DNA from: Henningerozyma blattae CBS 6284
Taxonomy: Eukaryota > Ascomycota > Saccharomycetes > Saccharomycetales > Saccharomycetaceae
DNA: 64,000 nucleotides
Direction: 5' to 3'
Assembly (NCBI RefSeq): GCF_000315915.1
Contig: NC_020191.1
Coordinates: forward strand, 1 to 64,000
Made by a program: the position numbers and the translations under genes. Of this stretch, positions 11,148 through 20,701 are shown in pieces (position 1 is the stretch's first letter; the number at the start of each line of letters is the position of its first letter). Under the pieces are notes generated by a model. The model searched no databases, was not told the DNA's origin, and worked only from the letters and a program-made list of their open reading frames with translations.

Positions 11148-13364
11148 GTATCTTTATATCGATAAACGTTTTACTATTTTTTCCATTCAAATAATTTTTA
11201 TAATTTAGACATATATATATAGCATGTATTATGCTTAGATAGGACAATATAATAAATTTGCATACACATATCAATTTGTTTTTATGAATTTTTGATTTTT
11301 TGAAATAATTTTTATGTTTTGTTTTAAATTTTTCTTTGAAAAAAGAAATTTATCATTTAATTAACAGAAATATTTAAAATTTGTAATATTTATAAAGACA
11401 CCCCAAGTAGAACTCTTACCGCATTACTTAAAAAATTGGGCTTTTTACTATAATCATCAATTTCATTCAAACATTTCTTAACTATTAAGGGTACAAGAAA
11501 AATTTTCTAAATTTATCGTATTCCCTTACAATATACACTCATACTATTCAAACCTCACTTAAACCAAGTCCTTTTATACTTGAAAAAATTGCATTTTAAG
11601 CCATAATGGTAGTATTTATTATAGCCCAATAATAAATAATTTCACAAGAATTATTTACCTATAAAAATAAACTTTATTGGAAATTTGTTCAAGACCCATA
11701 ATCATGTATAAAAGGTTATTTTGTGAACATAATTAATATGAATTTATAAAAAATGTCACAGGATTAATACTAAGCAATTTTAAAAGAAGCTATCCCATTC
11801 ATTCGTACACGAGCCCTAAATGAATGAGATAATGCTTCCATACTTTAAATATTATTGTATTTACATTACATAATCTGTGTACAACAACTAGGATATTATT
11901 TCAATTATGAAGTTATATGCACTACGTGTGCTTCTAACCAGCATTTATCCGATGCATTATTATACTTGAATATCCCAATTAACCATCTTTATTCCATTAT
12001 ATATTTCCACAGAATACATATCTCATCCTGTGTACCCCTAATTTATCTTATAAATATATCTACTGTATCTATATTGCTGTTGTGTCTATGTAAGAAATTT
12101 TTCCTTGTAACTATTCACTAATATATATTCTCTAACCTCTAACTTATTACCCCAAACAACTACAATTAGTACCAATGAAGATTTATAAAAGTAATTAACA
12201 TAAATGATAATTACTACGAATATATCCTTATTATATTTGGCATTATACTGTTTACTTATTTTTATTAATCACAAGAGGGACAAAATATTGATAAACTCAT
12301 CATCAGCCATTAAGTTTACAAGATAAACTCAACAAAACTTAAGGAAGCTTTATGACAGTATTTATTAAATTTCTATTGGAATCTAATATTAAAATTTATT
12401 ACTGAATAGTGTTCTTAGTTTTTATTATTTTTTTACAGGACCAGAGGAAATATTCAAGCACAAAACAATACCCTACCATCTTCATCACTTAAAAATCTTA
12501 ATAAATTTTAGAATCCTAAATATATAAGAGTAATATTTGATAAATGAACAAATTTTAGACCTATACTTTATAAAAATTTGAATGTACCAGTAAATAAATA
12601 CATTTTTTTATTAGTAATTCTCGAGTTTTAAATATGTAGAACAAATAGTCACCGACATAAAACAGTTTTGGTAATATAATACAAGGTTAATAATTGTGCA
12701 ATAAATAATTTTAGGGTTAATTCATTTTTTAAAAACAACAAAATTAAAAAGATAATCATATTTGTGAAGGTAAATTTACTATGGGTTGTTAAAATCTAAT
12801 AATTAAAATCACGACCCTGCTCAAAAATAATATTTTTTTAGTAGTGGGTAATAGGTAACAAAATTAAGATGAACTTTTAATTATTTAAATTTTAAATTAA
12901 AATCCTTTCATCTAGTTATTTACTTTAAAAGCGTAGCCCTTGTATGCTGAACCAACGTTTCTTAAGAATAACTTCCAATCTCTAGGCCCATTCAACTGAT
13001 TTTTATTCCATAATTTCAAAAGATATTTGAATGGGGTACAAAAAGATACAGTATTGTTTTTAGAGTGAATCAATAATTGAGACAAAATACTTGGCCCAAA
13101 CCACATACTCTATATATACCTTAAAAGGTCTGTGATATTTTGGAATTTGACCGCATTTTTAAGAAGCCATAGTCAGAATATTTAAGCAGTAATCTTTCTA
13201 AAAAAAAAGTAATCTTGTGAAATACGTAGCATATATGAAGATATATAGAATTTAAAATAGAAGTCATGTTAAAACAAAAAAATCTTGAATCATAAGTTAT
13301 GTAGAGAGTAATCAATCAAACTTTTGGCAAAGAAAGATGATTAGAGTTTTGGTGTCACAAACCT
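11148..13364. other. 2.2 kb AT-rich spacer between convergent LRG1 and ZWF1
   Basis: Both flanking genes end here, so no promoter is needed, and 2.2 kb is long for a convergent yeast spacer. I see no tRNA, snoRNA or intact conserved gene. One 64-codon minus-strand frame at 12912-13106 is listed separately. The size fits a place where genes were lost after duplication; S. cerevisiae has ATG2 next to ZWF1 on this side. Confidence 0.5.
12912..13106 (-). CDS. Possible small protein or gene relic, 64 residues, unknown
   Basis: This short frame is richer in GC than its surroundings and has protein-like composition (Trp, Pro, Gly, Arg), ending NVGSAYKGYAFKVNN. I recognise no family. It has no evident signal peptide or membrane helix. 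Just upstream, in another frame, is a second 64-codon stretch at 13121-13315. Together they could be a small gene, two pieces of a decayed gene, or chance. Confidence 0.25.
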   Translation of the reverse strand: MWFGPSILSQLLIHSKNNTVSFCTPFKYLLKLWNKNQLNGPRDWKLFLRNVGSAYKGYAFKVNN

Positions 13365-14948
13365 TCAGTTGCTATCATTTTCATCAATTCCTGTCATTGG
13401 AGTTGGTACTGGAGCAGGACACTTTACTTCATCATCTGGTCTTGTTACAGGCCAGTTATAAGAACCCTTTGTATGGAAAACAAAATCATGGTTTTCTAAA
13501 TAAGCCCTTAAACCTGCTGGACCTCTTGAACCATAAGGATAAATTTCAGGTTGTGGGGCATTTGGTCCTTCTAAATACTCTAACAAAGGCGTGAATAACC
13601 CCCAACTTACATCTAATTCATCATCTCTTACGAAATGAGAATGATCACCCAATAGAGCATCTCTAATTAAAACTTCATAAGCTTCAGGGATCCAGAAATC
13701 TTTGAATCTATTTGAGTAAGTTAAATCTAAATCTGTCAATTGCATATCATTTGACAAACCTGGCTTCTTGGCATTGAATTTCATATAAACTGCTGCATCT
13801 GGTTGTACTCTAATGACTAATTCGTTTCTTTCTACATCTGAGAAGATTCCTGAAGGAACAGGTTTATATTGTATTCTAATTTCTACTTTCCCTTCATTTA
13901 AGGCCTTACCAGCTCTCATAATAATTGGGACACCATCCCATCTTTCATTTCTAATTTTAAAAGTTAAAGCAGCATAAGTGATACATTTAGAACCCTTTGG
14001 AACAGTTTCATCATCTAAATAAGAAGGCTTATCTGTACCATCGGTTGATTTACCATACTGACCAATTAAGATATCTTTTTGATTAATAGTGGCTAATTCC
14101 TTTAAGATTTTAACTTTTTCATCTCTTACAGCTTCAGGATCGAAAGAAATTGGTCTTTCCATGGTTAATAGAGTTAATATTTGTAAAAGATGGTTTTGCA
14201 TGACATCTCTAATGATACCAATGGAATCGAAATAACCACCTCTACCTTCTGTACCAAAAGGTTCTTTGAAAGAAATTTGAATACTTTGAATATTTTCTTT
14301 ATTCCAAGAAGCATTTAAGAAAGTGTTCGAGAATCTTAATTGTAAGATATTTTTAACCAACTCTTTACCCAGATAATGATCTATTCTATATAACTCTCTT
14401 TCATTGAATAAAGGAGCCAAATTTTTTTGTAATTCTCTTGCAGATTCCAAATCTTTACCAAAAGGTTTTTCGACAATGATTCTATTAATACCATGTGGAT
14501 CATAAATCAAATGCTTAATATTTTTAGCCACAGTCAAGAAAACATCAGGTGGTAAAGCCAAATAAAACAATTGATTCAAATTGTTTAAATTTCTTTTAAT
14601 TTTAAAAGTATCAATTTCTTCTTTTAATTGTAAGAAGCCTTCCTCTGTATCATATGGACCAGAAACATATTTTACCAATTGGAAAAAATCATTAACTATG
14701 TTTGGATTCCTTGCCAAGGATTCCTTAGTAATATTCAAATGAGGCTCAATGTTTGCTCTTAACTTAGCATCAGTCAGTTTAGATCTTGCGTACCCAATAA
14801 TTTTGGTGGTAGAACTTAAGTAACCTTCTCTAAATAGACCGAATAAAGCAGGGAAGGTCTTTTTCTTGGCTAAATCCCCAGATGCACCAAATATGACAAT
14901 GACAGTATTTTCTTTAAATTCAACAGGTTTCGTAGAGTTGTAAGCCAT
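13365..14948 (-). CDS. ZWF1: Glucose-6-phosphate 1-dehydrogenase
   Basis: This 527-residue cytosolic enzyme oxidises glucose-6-phosphate to 6-phosphogluconolactone, making NADPH at the entry to the oxidative pentose phosphate pathway. The N-terminus has the NADP-binding fingerprint IVIFGASGDLAKKK (about 17-30). EKPFG is at 160-164, and the substrate-binding and active-site motif RIDHYLGK is at 188-195. The length is close to the S. cerevisiae enzyme (505); the extra residues are mostly at the C-terminus. The start is the first ATG, matching the usual short N-terminus before the nucleotide fold. It is transcribed away from the long 14.95-17.2 kb regulatory interval that it shares with the divergent globin gene. 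In S. cerevisiae it is YNL241C. Confidence 0.98.
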   Translation of the reverse strand: MAYNSTKPVEFKENTVIVIFGASGDLAKKKTFPALFGLFREGYLSSTTKIIGYARSKLTDAKLRANIEPHLNITKESLARNPNIVNDFFQLVKYVSGPYDTEEGFLQLKEEIDTFKIKRNLNNLNQLFYLALPPDVFLTVAKNIKHLIYDPHGINRIIVEKPFGKDLESARELQKNLAPLFNERELYRIDHYLGKELVKNILQLRFSNTFLNASWNKENIQSIQISFKEPFGTEGRGGYFDSIGIIRDVMQNHLLQILTLLTMERPISFDPEAVRDEKVKILKELATINQKDILIGQYGKSTDGTDKPSYLDDETVPKGSKCITYAALTFKIRNERWDGVPIIMRAGKALNEGKVEIRIQYKPVPSGIFSDVERNELVIRVQPDAAVYMKFNAKKPGLSNDMQLTDLDLTYSNRFKDFWIPEAYEVLIRDALLGDHSHFVRDDELDVSWGLFTPLLEYLEGPNAPQPEIYPYGSRGPAGLRAYLENHDFVFHTKGSYNWPVTRPDDEVKCPAPVPTPMTGIDENDSN

Positions 14949-15917
14949 GTTTTGTTTCTTGAAAAGTGGAGGAATAAAAGTTGTGAATTGAAATAGTTTT
15001 TTTTTTCTTAATAAGCGAACGTAAATCGAAAGTTAAGAATTATGAAGTATCTTTGTTATTAGTTACTTGTTATTATATATCCCTAATATTAGATAAATTT
15101 TATATAGGGCTGAAGACAAATGAAGTTTAAACCAACAGTACGTGAATAGAATTGTGAGCCAAAAAGGTAAATTTCAAGAAATTCTACGAAGTTGCAACCA
15201 CAATTATTATGTGGAATTTGAACAACTGAATCTAAATTACAAATTATGAAGAATTAAAATTATTAGAAAGTTGTATTTGTAAGAAAATTAACATGAATAA
15301 AAACAAATTAAAAAATAGTGGAAATGATGACTAAACAAATTAGGAGAAACGGCAAATAAAGGGAATTGTAACGACACCCGGAAAACGGATCGAGGTACGA
15401 GCATTTCTGTGATTTTTCATTTCTTAATGTCTGAAATTTCAAACACGGAATGGACGAAAAGAAGAAAAAAAAAGGTGGTGAAAATAGTAGTGAAAATGGT
15501 AAAAAAGGAGAACAGAAATGCAATTTGAACGTTCAATCTTGGAGTAGTTCAACAAGACAATAGGCCAATGAAAGGACAAATATAAGAATAAATAAGTAAA
15601 CTAAGACGTGAATATAGTAAACCTGCAATGTGGCCTCTGGGTAAGATTATTGTAGAATACAATTTCGTGTACACGGGATGACATAGAGATCTTTCAATAG
15701 AGGCTGGAGAATGCTGTTCATAAGCTTTTAAAGATACACATGCCTGCCAAGTTATTAGCAATTTAAGATACAATTACCATCACACGGTGATGCATTAAAA
15801 AATGATGTGATGCTATGGCAATAGTAATAGCAACAAGCAAGGTCATGTGAATTATAAAGAAAATATGAATTAGTGGCACCATTAGCCACAACACGTGATA
15901 TTCAATGACAAACATTT

Positions 15918-15953
15918 CGGCCGAGAAACGTTTAGATCGGCCGACATCGACCG
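15918..15953. promoter_or_regulatory. Phased CGGCCG / CGGCCG / CGACCG group
   Basis: CGGCCG occurs at 15918-15923 and 15938-15943, and CGACCG at 15948-15953. The start-to-start spacings are 20 and 10 bp, so all three sites face the same side of the helix. CGG half-sites are typical of zinc-cluster (Zn2Cys6) activators. ZWF1 in S. cerevisiae is a target of one such factor, Stb5. Binding here is inferred. Confidence 0.4.
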
Positions 15954-16239
15954 AACATTACATACGAGAATGTTTAACAATGGAAAAATTGGGCAATGAA
16001 TATTTTGTCAATGAATATTGAACAATTTAACATACCTCTTTCCAACATACCTAGTAATGGTTGTAGTAACTTTAATTTAAACTTTTCCAGATTTCCAGAT
16101 TATTTTTTATTCCTGGAACTCTCAAATCCACATGCAAATTCACACGATTTTACATACAAAAGATGCATTATCACGTGAACTTTTCCATACATCATCTTCA
16201 CGTGACTGACGTAATGATTTTTTTTGTTCCGTGTTATGT

Positions 16240-16580
16240 TTTTCCGTTTCTCAGATGAGGTCGCATGGTGGCGATTTCCTTCTGTATCGGGAAATCTCGG
16301 TAGGGAAAAACCGAGGCAGTTTCCCCAGAAGATTATCCGGTATTTCTCCGTAGATTCTATCCCGGATTAAATACCCCAATCGGCTGAGATTTCCCAGATA
16401 GGCCCGTAGCTTGCCCCCTGCGAGCTTGTCTCCAGACGCACCACTTCCAGTCTGCATGATTTTTTCCGTCCTAAAATCGGCCCAGAAATGATTACTAATC
16501 GGTCATTCCTGGATTTTAATTTACACGGTAGGCTTTTTTCTTCTGGGCTTTATATCATTCCTCGGCCATTAGATGACGTA
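16240..16580. other. GC-rich island with inverted repeats, function unknown
   Basis: This block stands out against AT-rich surroundings. GGGAAATCTC (16289-16298) is answered by its exact reverse complement GAGATTTCCC (16386-16395). A second hairpin is CTCGGT (16296-16301) with ACCGAG (16310-16315), with an 8-base loop. A 68-codon minus-strand frame through it has no recognisable similarity. It may be a structured RNA, a dense array of CGG-type binding sites, or a remnant of a lost gene. Confidence 0.35.
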
Positions 16581-17219
16581 AACTTTTTTGCCAATATAAG
16601 GTTTTATTTTTTTATAAGTTTTTCCTAATATTGACTAAGTCATCGTTCCTAAAAAGACACTCATGGTTAAGATTGGTGTGATTTTGAAACCTTCACAAAA
16701 CTTTGGAAATATATCATGGTTCAATATTCTTCTTTGCATAGGTGCTTTCCTATTTTTTTCTCCTTTATATTGCCTATTTGAACTCCTGTTGTTTCATCTG
16801 GTACTGGATTTTTAATCATATCAATATTTTTTTAGTCTCCTAGGCCCTTTCTCAAACTCCGACTAGGGTGATTTCTTTGATTTATTTATATATATATTTT
16901 TTTTTATTTTTAATTTTAATTTTATTTTTCTCCATCACTCTTAATTAACTTAAAATTAGTTAAAAGATATTTTTCATTGTTGGTCGTTCAAATTTTATTT
17001 AAGCATATCTTTGATATATCTGGAGTCTTGAGACTAAGAAATTTAAAATATCTGAGATAGCTGAGACTAAAAAGATAAACTGGACTTTTTATCTAAAATA
17101 TTATAGACCTACACATCCTCTATTTGATCAAATAACTTAAAAAAAATAAAAATAATAATAAAAAAAGAGAATATTACATCGCATCATCAGACTTCCGTCT
17201 CGTCTAGCGTACCTGCCAT

Positions 17220-19520
17220 ATGACCGATTCATTAAGTAACGTTTATTGTCCCTTAGATATTTCCCAAATAGCATTTGTTGAAGATTCTTCGGACTCTTCT
17301 GATTATAACAATGATATCGATAATGATAATAATAATGAAGAGGAAGTTGACATGATAAATAAACTAAATCAAATGAACATTAATAATCATCTCATAAATT
17401 ATAATAACAATAACTATACTAATAACAACAACAATAATAATAACAGTAATTTCACCATATTAAGAAATAATTCTAATCCGAATGTTGTGACAAATTATAA
17501 TTATAGTTATTTATCCAAAAGAAATACACAATATAATAATAACATCCATACAAACCTATTAGGTAAGACTTTACAAAAAACTTCTTTTCAAAGACCAAAA
17601 AATTCTTCATATCAAAGATCAAATTCAAGTGATACCAGTAGTTTTCATTCTATAAGTTCAAATTCAAATTCAAATTCTTTACCTTTCGAAAACAATCATA
17701 CAAAAGGTTATGTTACCAAGAGAAGACCCTCCAATGTTTTTGATATTCAATCAAAGAAAAATCCATCATTAAAGCCTGACTTAAACCATTCAAGTTCATT
17801 CGATTGCTTAGATTTAGATTCTTCACCAACAAATTCAAAAAATAATAAACATTTATCAAATCAAAATCATTATAATTATTTGAATACTAATGATTGGAAA
17901 AATTTCGATTTATCATCAGATCCTTCAAATTTTTTAAATGATAATTTTAATGCCCGCCAACATTTATTATCTTCTTTAAAAAATTCGAATTCGAATTCGA
18001 ATTCAAATCAAAATTCAATAACAGCATCTTTAAGTTCAAATTCAATTTCCGTTTCAATTAATAACTCAATAATTTCAAATTCAAATTCTATATCATACCC
18101 TACAAATACAAATGATGGTCAAATTCATAAAATAAAAAGTACAGAACAATCTTCTATGCAAGATTCTATTCTATCAAAAGGAAATAATACAACTTCATTT
18201 TCAGGTACCAAGATTCCCAATTCTCAAGAGCTAGAACATTTTACTTCACTTAAATCTTCTTCGTTTGACCATGAAAAATTGAATTCCAAGAAAATTGTTA
18301 TTAAAAATTTGATCTCTACGGCTGTTAATAATGATAATATTAATGAAACAACTAATGAAATAATCAATGAAATCACTAATAACAGTATCCCTAACAGCAT
18401 CCCTTCAAAAAGTATTACTTCAAGATCAGAAATAACTGATATAACGACTTCTTTTGATGGAATAAGATATAAAATAGTACTACAATTAAACCCAAGGGAA
18501 ATTCAACTACTTCGCGATTCTTGGGCTTTAATGTTAAGCGAAGAAACTCCACCAAATACATTTTCTTATTATTATCATAAACTGATCGGTGACCCAAAGA
18601 GAAATGCCCGGAGATCAACTTTACAAAATAAATCAGATGATGAAGAATTAATGACAAATAATGTTCCTAGATCGAATAATAAGTTAGATTCTAACGATCC
18701 ACTTTCAAATGTCCCAATTAAAAGAGGCCCTACTTTCACCACAGGATCATTATTTTGCCATCAATTCTATGAAAATCTTGTTGCTATGGATCCTGAATTA
18801 GAACAATTATTTCCCACATTAAAACATCAATCTTCCGCATTTGCAGGCGTCTTGAATAATGCTATGTTAAATTTAGAAAATTTAGAATCTATGGAAGGTT
18901 ATCTAAGTAATTTAGGGAAGAGACATTCTAGAATCTTTGGTATTGAAACCCCCTATTTCGAACTCTTGGGTGTGGCTTTTTTAAAGACTTTACAGGATCG
19001 TGTTGGATCCTTATACACATTTGAATTGGAAAGAACTTGGTCAAGACTTTATTCATATCTTGCTAATTCTATTTTACAATTTGGAATTGATCCAGTTTTG
19101 AAGATTGATACAAAAAATCAAAATGTAGAATTTCCAATTCCAGATCCGGAACAAAATACAAAGACAACAATCTCTAGTTATTCTGATAAAGATCAATTAA
19201 ATTTTTATAAAAACAAAATAATTAGATTAAAAGAAGAAACTTCACATCCTTCAATAACCAAGACGAAATCAGAACCAATAAATGAACCCAATATAACTAT
19301 TAAATCATCTTCGTGGGATAATGAGATGAATAGAACCAAAGAAACACAACTGAAGAATGGGAAAAATATACTTGATTCAAATTCTTTAAATGATTCTAAT
19401 AAAAATAGAAACATTAAGCAATTAAATCAAAATACGTCTGGATTGAATTCAACCACAGCTTTAGCACAGCCAAACCTTCAAAATAAAAAAGATTCGAAAA
19501 AACTATGTATCATAATGTGA
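17220..19520 (+). CDS. Globin-domain protein of the YNL234W type, with C-terminal CaaX box
   Basis: The product is 766 residues. A long Asn/Ser-rich disordered N-terminus (about 1-410) is followed by a globin fold at about 421-625, beginning LNPREIQLLRDSWALML. The CD region reads LEQLFPTLKHQ, and the F-helix has the likely proximal heme ligand His569 in LGKRHSRIFGI. A long charged loop interrupts the domain between the first helices. After a further disordered tail the protein ends KKLCIIM, a CaaX motif with Met in the last position, which favours farnesylation, preceded by two lysines. Membrane attachment and heme-based sensing are therefore inferred. The S. cerevisiae counterpart YNL234W is a heme-binding globin-like protein of 426 residues and unknown role. 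As there, it lies directly upstream of BNI4 on the same strand. The first ATG was chosen; it opens an acidic, low-complexity start. Confidence 0.88.
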   Translation: MTDSLSNVYCPLDISQIAFVEDSSDSSDYNNDIDNDNNNEEEVDMINKLNQMNINNHLINYNNNNYTNNNNNNNNSNFTILRNNSNPNVVTNYNYSYLSKRNTQYNNNIHTNLLGKTLQKTSFQRPKNSSYQRSNSSDTSSFHSISSNSNSNSLPFENNHTKGYVTKRRPSNVFDIQSKKNPSLKPDLNHSSSFDCLDLDSSPTNSKNNKHLSNQNHYNYLNTNDWKNFDLSSDPSNFLNDNFNARQHLLSSLKNSNSNSNSNQNSITASLSSNSISVSINNSIISNSNSISYPTNTNDGQIHKIKSTEQSSMQDSILSKGNNTTSFSGTKIPNSQELEHFTSLKSSSFDHEKLNSKKIVIKNLISTAVNNDNINETTNEIINEITNNSIPNSIPSKSITSRSEITDITTSFDGIRYKIVLQLNPREIQLLRDSWALMLSEETPPNTFSYYYHKLIGDPKRNARRSTLQNKSDDEELMTNNVPRSNNKLDSNDPLSNVPIKRGPTFTTGSLFCHQFYENLVAMDPELEQLFPTLKHQSSAFAGVLNNAMLNLENLESMEGYLSNLGKRHSRIFGIETPYFELLGVAFLKTLQDRVGSLYTFELERTWSRLYSYLANSILQFGIDPVLKIDTKNQNVEFPIPDPEQNTKTTISSYSDKDQLNFYKNKIIRLKEETSHPSITKTKSEPINEPNITIKSSSWDNEMNRTKETQLKNGKNILDSNSLNDSNKNRNIKQLNQNTSGLNSTTALAQPNLQNKKDSKKLCIIM

Positions 19521-20701
19521 AACCCACCACTAATACTTAGACAATATAAACATTTGCTACTATTCTATTCCACATTCGAAACAATTATTATTAGCTATTA
19601 CTTCAAACTTGCATCCTTTATTATTATTATTTTCCCCTATATTTATGACCCTTCTACAATCACCTTAATTTTTGCATTTACATATTAATATTTCTTTATA
19701 AAAATAAATTTCATTATATAAAATTAAATATAGTCATGCTTCTAAAAAAGTATGATATCAACTAATTTTTAATTACACTTCCTATCAACATTTTATCACA
19801 TTTTATCACATTTTATATATAAATATATATATATTATTTAATATCCACTTCTTAACTAATATATAAGAAATATTATATATCTTACAGAATTTTAATTACT
19901 GTCCAAGTTGACGCGTTTGGAAATAGGCTCTTTTAATTCTTAAGTCCGCGGAATTAAGTTAATCGTACGCGTAAAAATTTGTACGAAACAGGATATTTTG
20001 GATAAAAAATCCACGACGCGTCACGAAAATGCATCCGCAATTAGGCTCTCATAGGAATGAAATATCGAGAAGTTAATCTAAAGAATATTGAACAACTCAT
20101 AACCACGATCTCATAACTACTATTTGGGTTCTTCACCAATAGATCCGAAATCACAAATCGTGGTCAACCCAATAAGGTATAATAATTAACGTGAACTGCT
20201 ACCAGTCAGTGCGAGGTTTTTTACTAGTCATTGGCAACAACTTTATTGAAGTTTATCAATCCTTATACTTTTCGCTTAGAATACTCATTGTTCTACTATT
20301 CTAAGTGTATCGTCTATTTTTTAACTTTCAACGTAATATTCCTTAGAAATAGATATATTGAAATCTTTAGTTTCTATTGTGATAGTTGCTTTTCAAATAT
20401 TTAACCCAACGAACAAAAGTTTCATACATTTTCTATATCGAATAACACCTCGAACTACGGACATTTATTACAGTTGTAAAGTATATACAAACATTAATTA
20501 CCAAGAAAAATAGATACCCCATCGCATCGTAGATTCTAAAAAAAATATTGAAAAAAAAAAATATTATTGGACAGTATCGTTGAATATATATAATATTCCA
20601 TTAAATTTGTTTTGTTTCCAGATTTTTTATTCATTTGGTTTTTTTTTGCTTCTGAATATACCTCGATAATTGCTTGTACCTATCATAAGAATATTTGAAC
20701 G
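19521..20701. promoter_or_regulatory. BNI4 upstream region
   Basis: The first part (19521-19900) is AT-rich, as expected for the 3' end of the globin gene. A compact cluster of G1/S-type sites follows at 19911-20028 (listed separately). From 20200 to 20700 the DNA is AT-rich, with T-tracts just upstream of the BNI4 start. No gene is seen. Confidence 0.6.
19911..20028. promoter_or_regulatory. MCB/SCB cluster with a perfect PDRE
   Basis: Three MluI cell-cycle boxes ACGCGT lie at 19911-19916, 19967-19972 and 20016-20021. An SCB-like CACGAAA follows the last at 20022-20028. These are the sites of the MBF and SBF factors that drive late-G1 transcription, which suits a bud-neck gene such as BNI4, although they sit 670-790 bp from its ATG. 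The palindrome TCCGCGGA at 19945-19952 is a perfect Pdr1/Pdr3 response element. Motif identity is seen directly; use by BNI4 is inferred. Confidence 0.6.

Larger units (their letters stand above)
14949..17219. promoter_or_regulatory. 2.3 kb divergent regulatory interval, ZWF1 / globin gene
   Basis: The interval carries both promoters. Visible motifs are three CACGTG boxes (15892-15897, 16172-16177, 16199-16204), two CRE-like TGACGTAA sites (16207-16214, 16574-16581), a phased group of CGG/CCG palindromes at 15918-15953, and a GC-rich island at 16240-16580. The six YNL235-YNL240 genes that lie between these two genes in S. cerevisiae are missing, which explains the large size. No RNA gene is firmly recognisable. 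Confidence 0.55.

Noticed and set aside
16160..16215. Point centromere (CDEI-like CACGTG beside AT-rich DNA)
   Set aside because: No CDEIII-like TTCCGAA core with flanks follows at the right spacing, and the neighbouring genes are not centromere-linked in S. cerevisiae as far as I recall.
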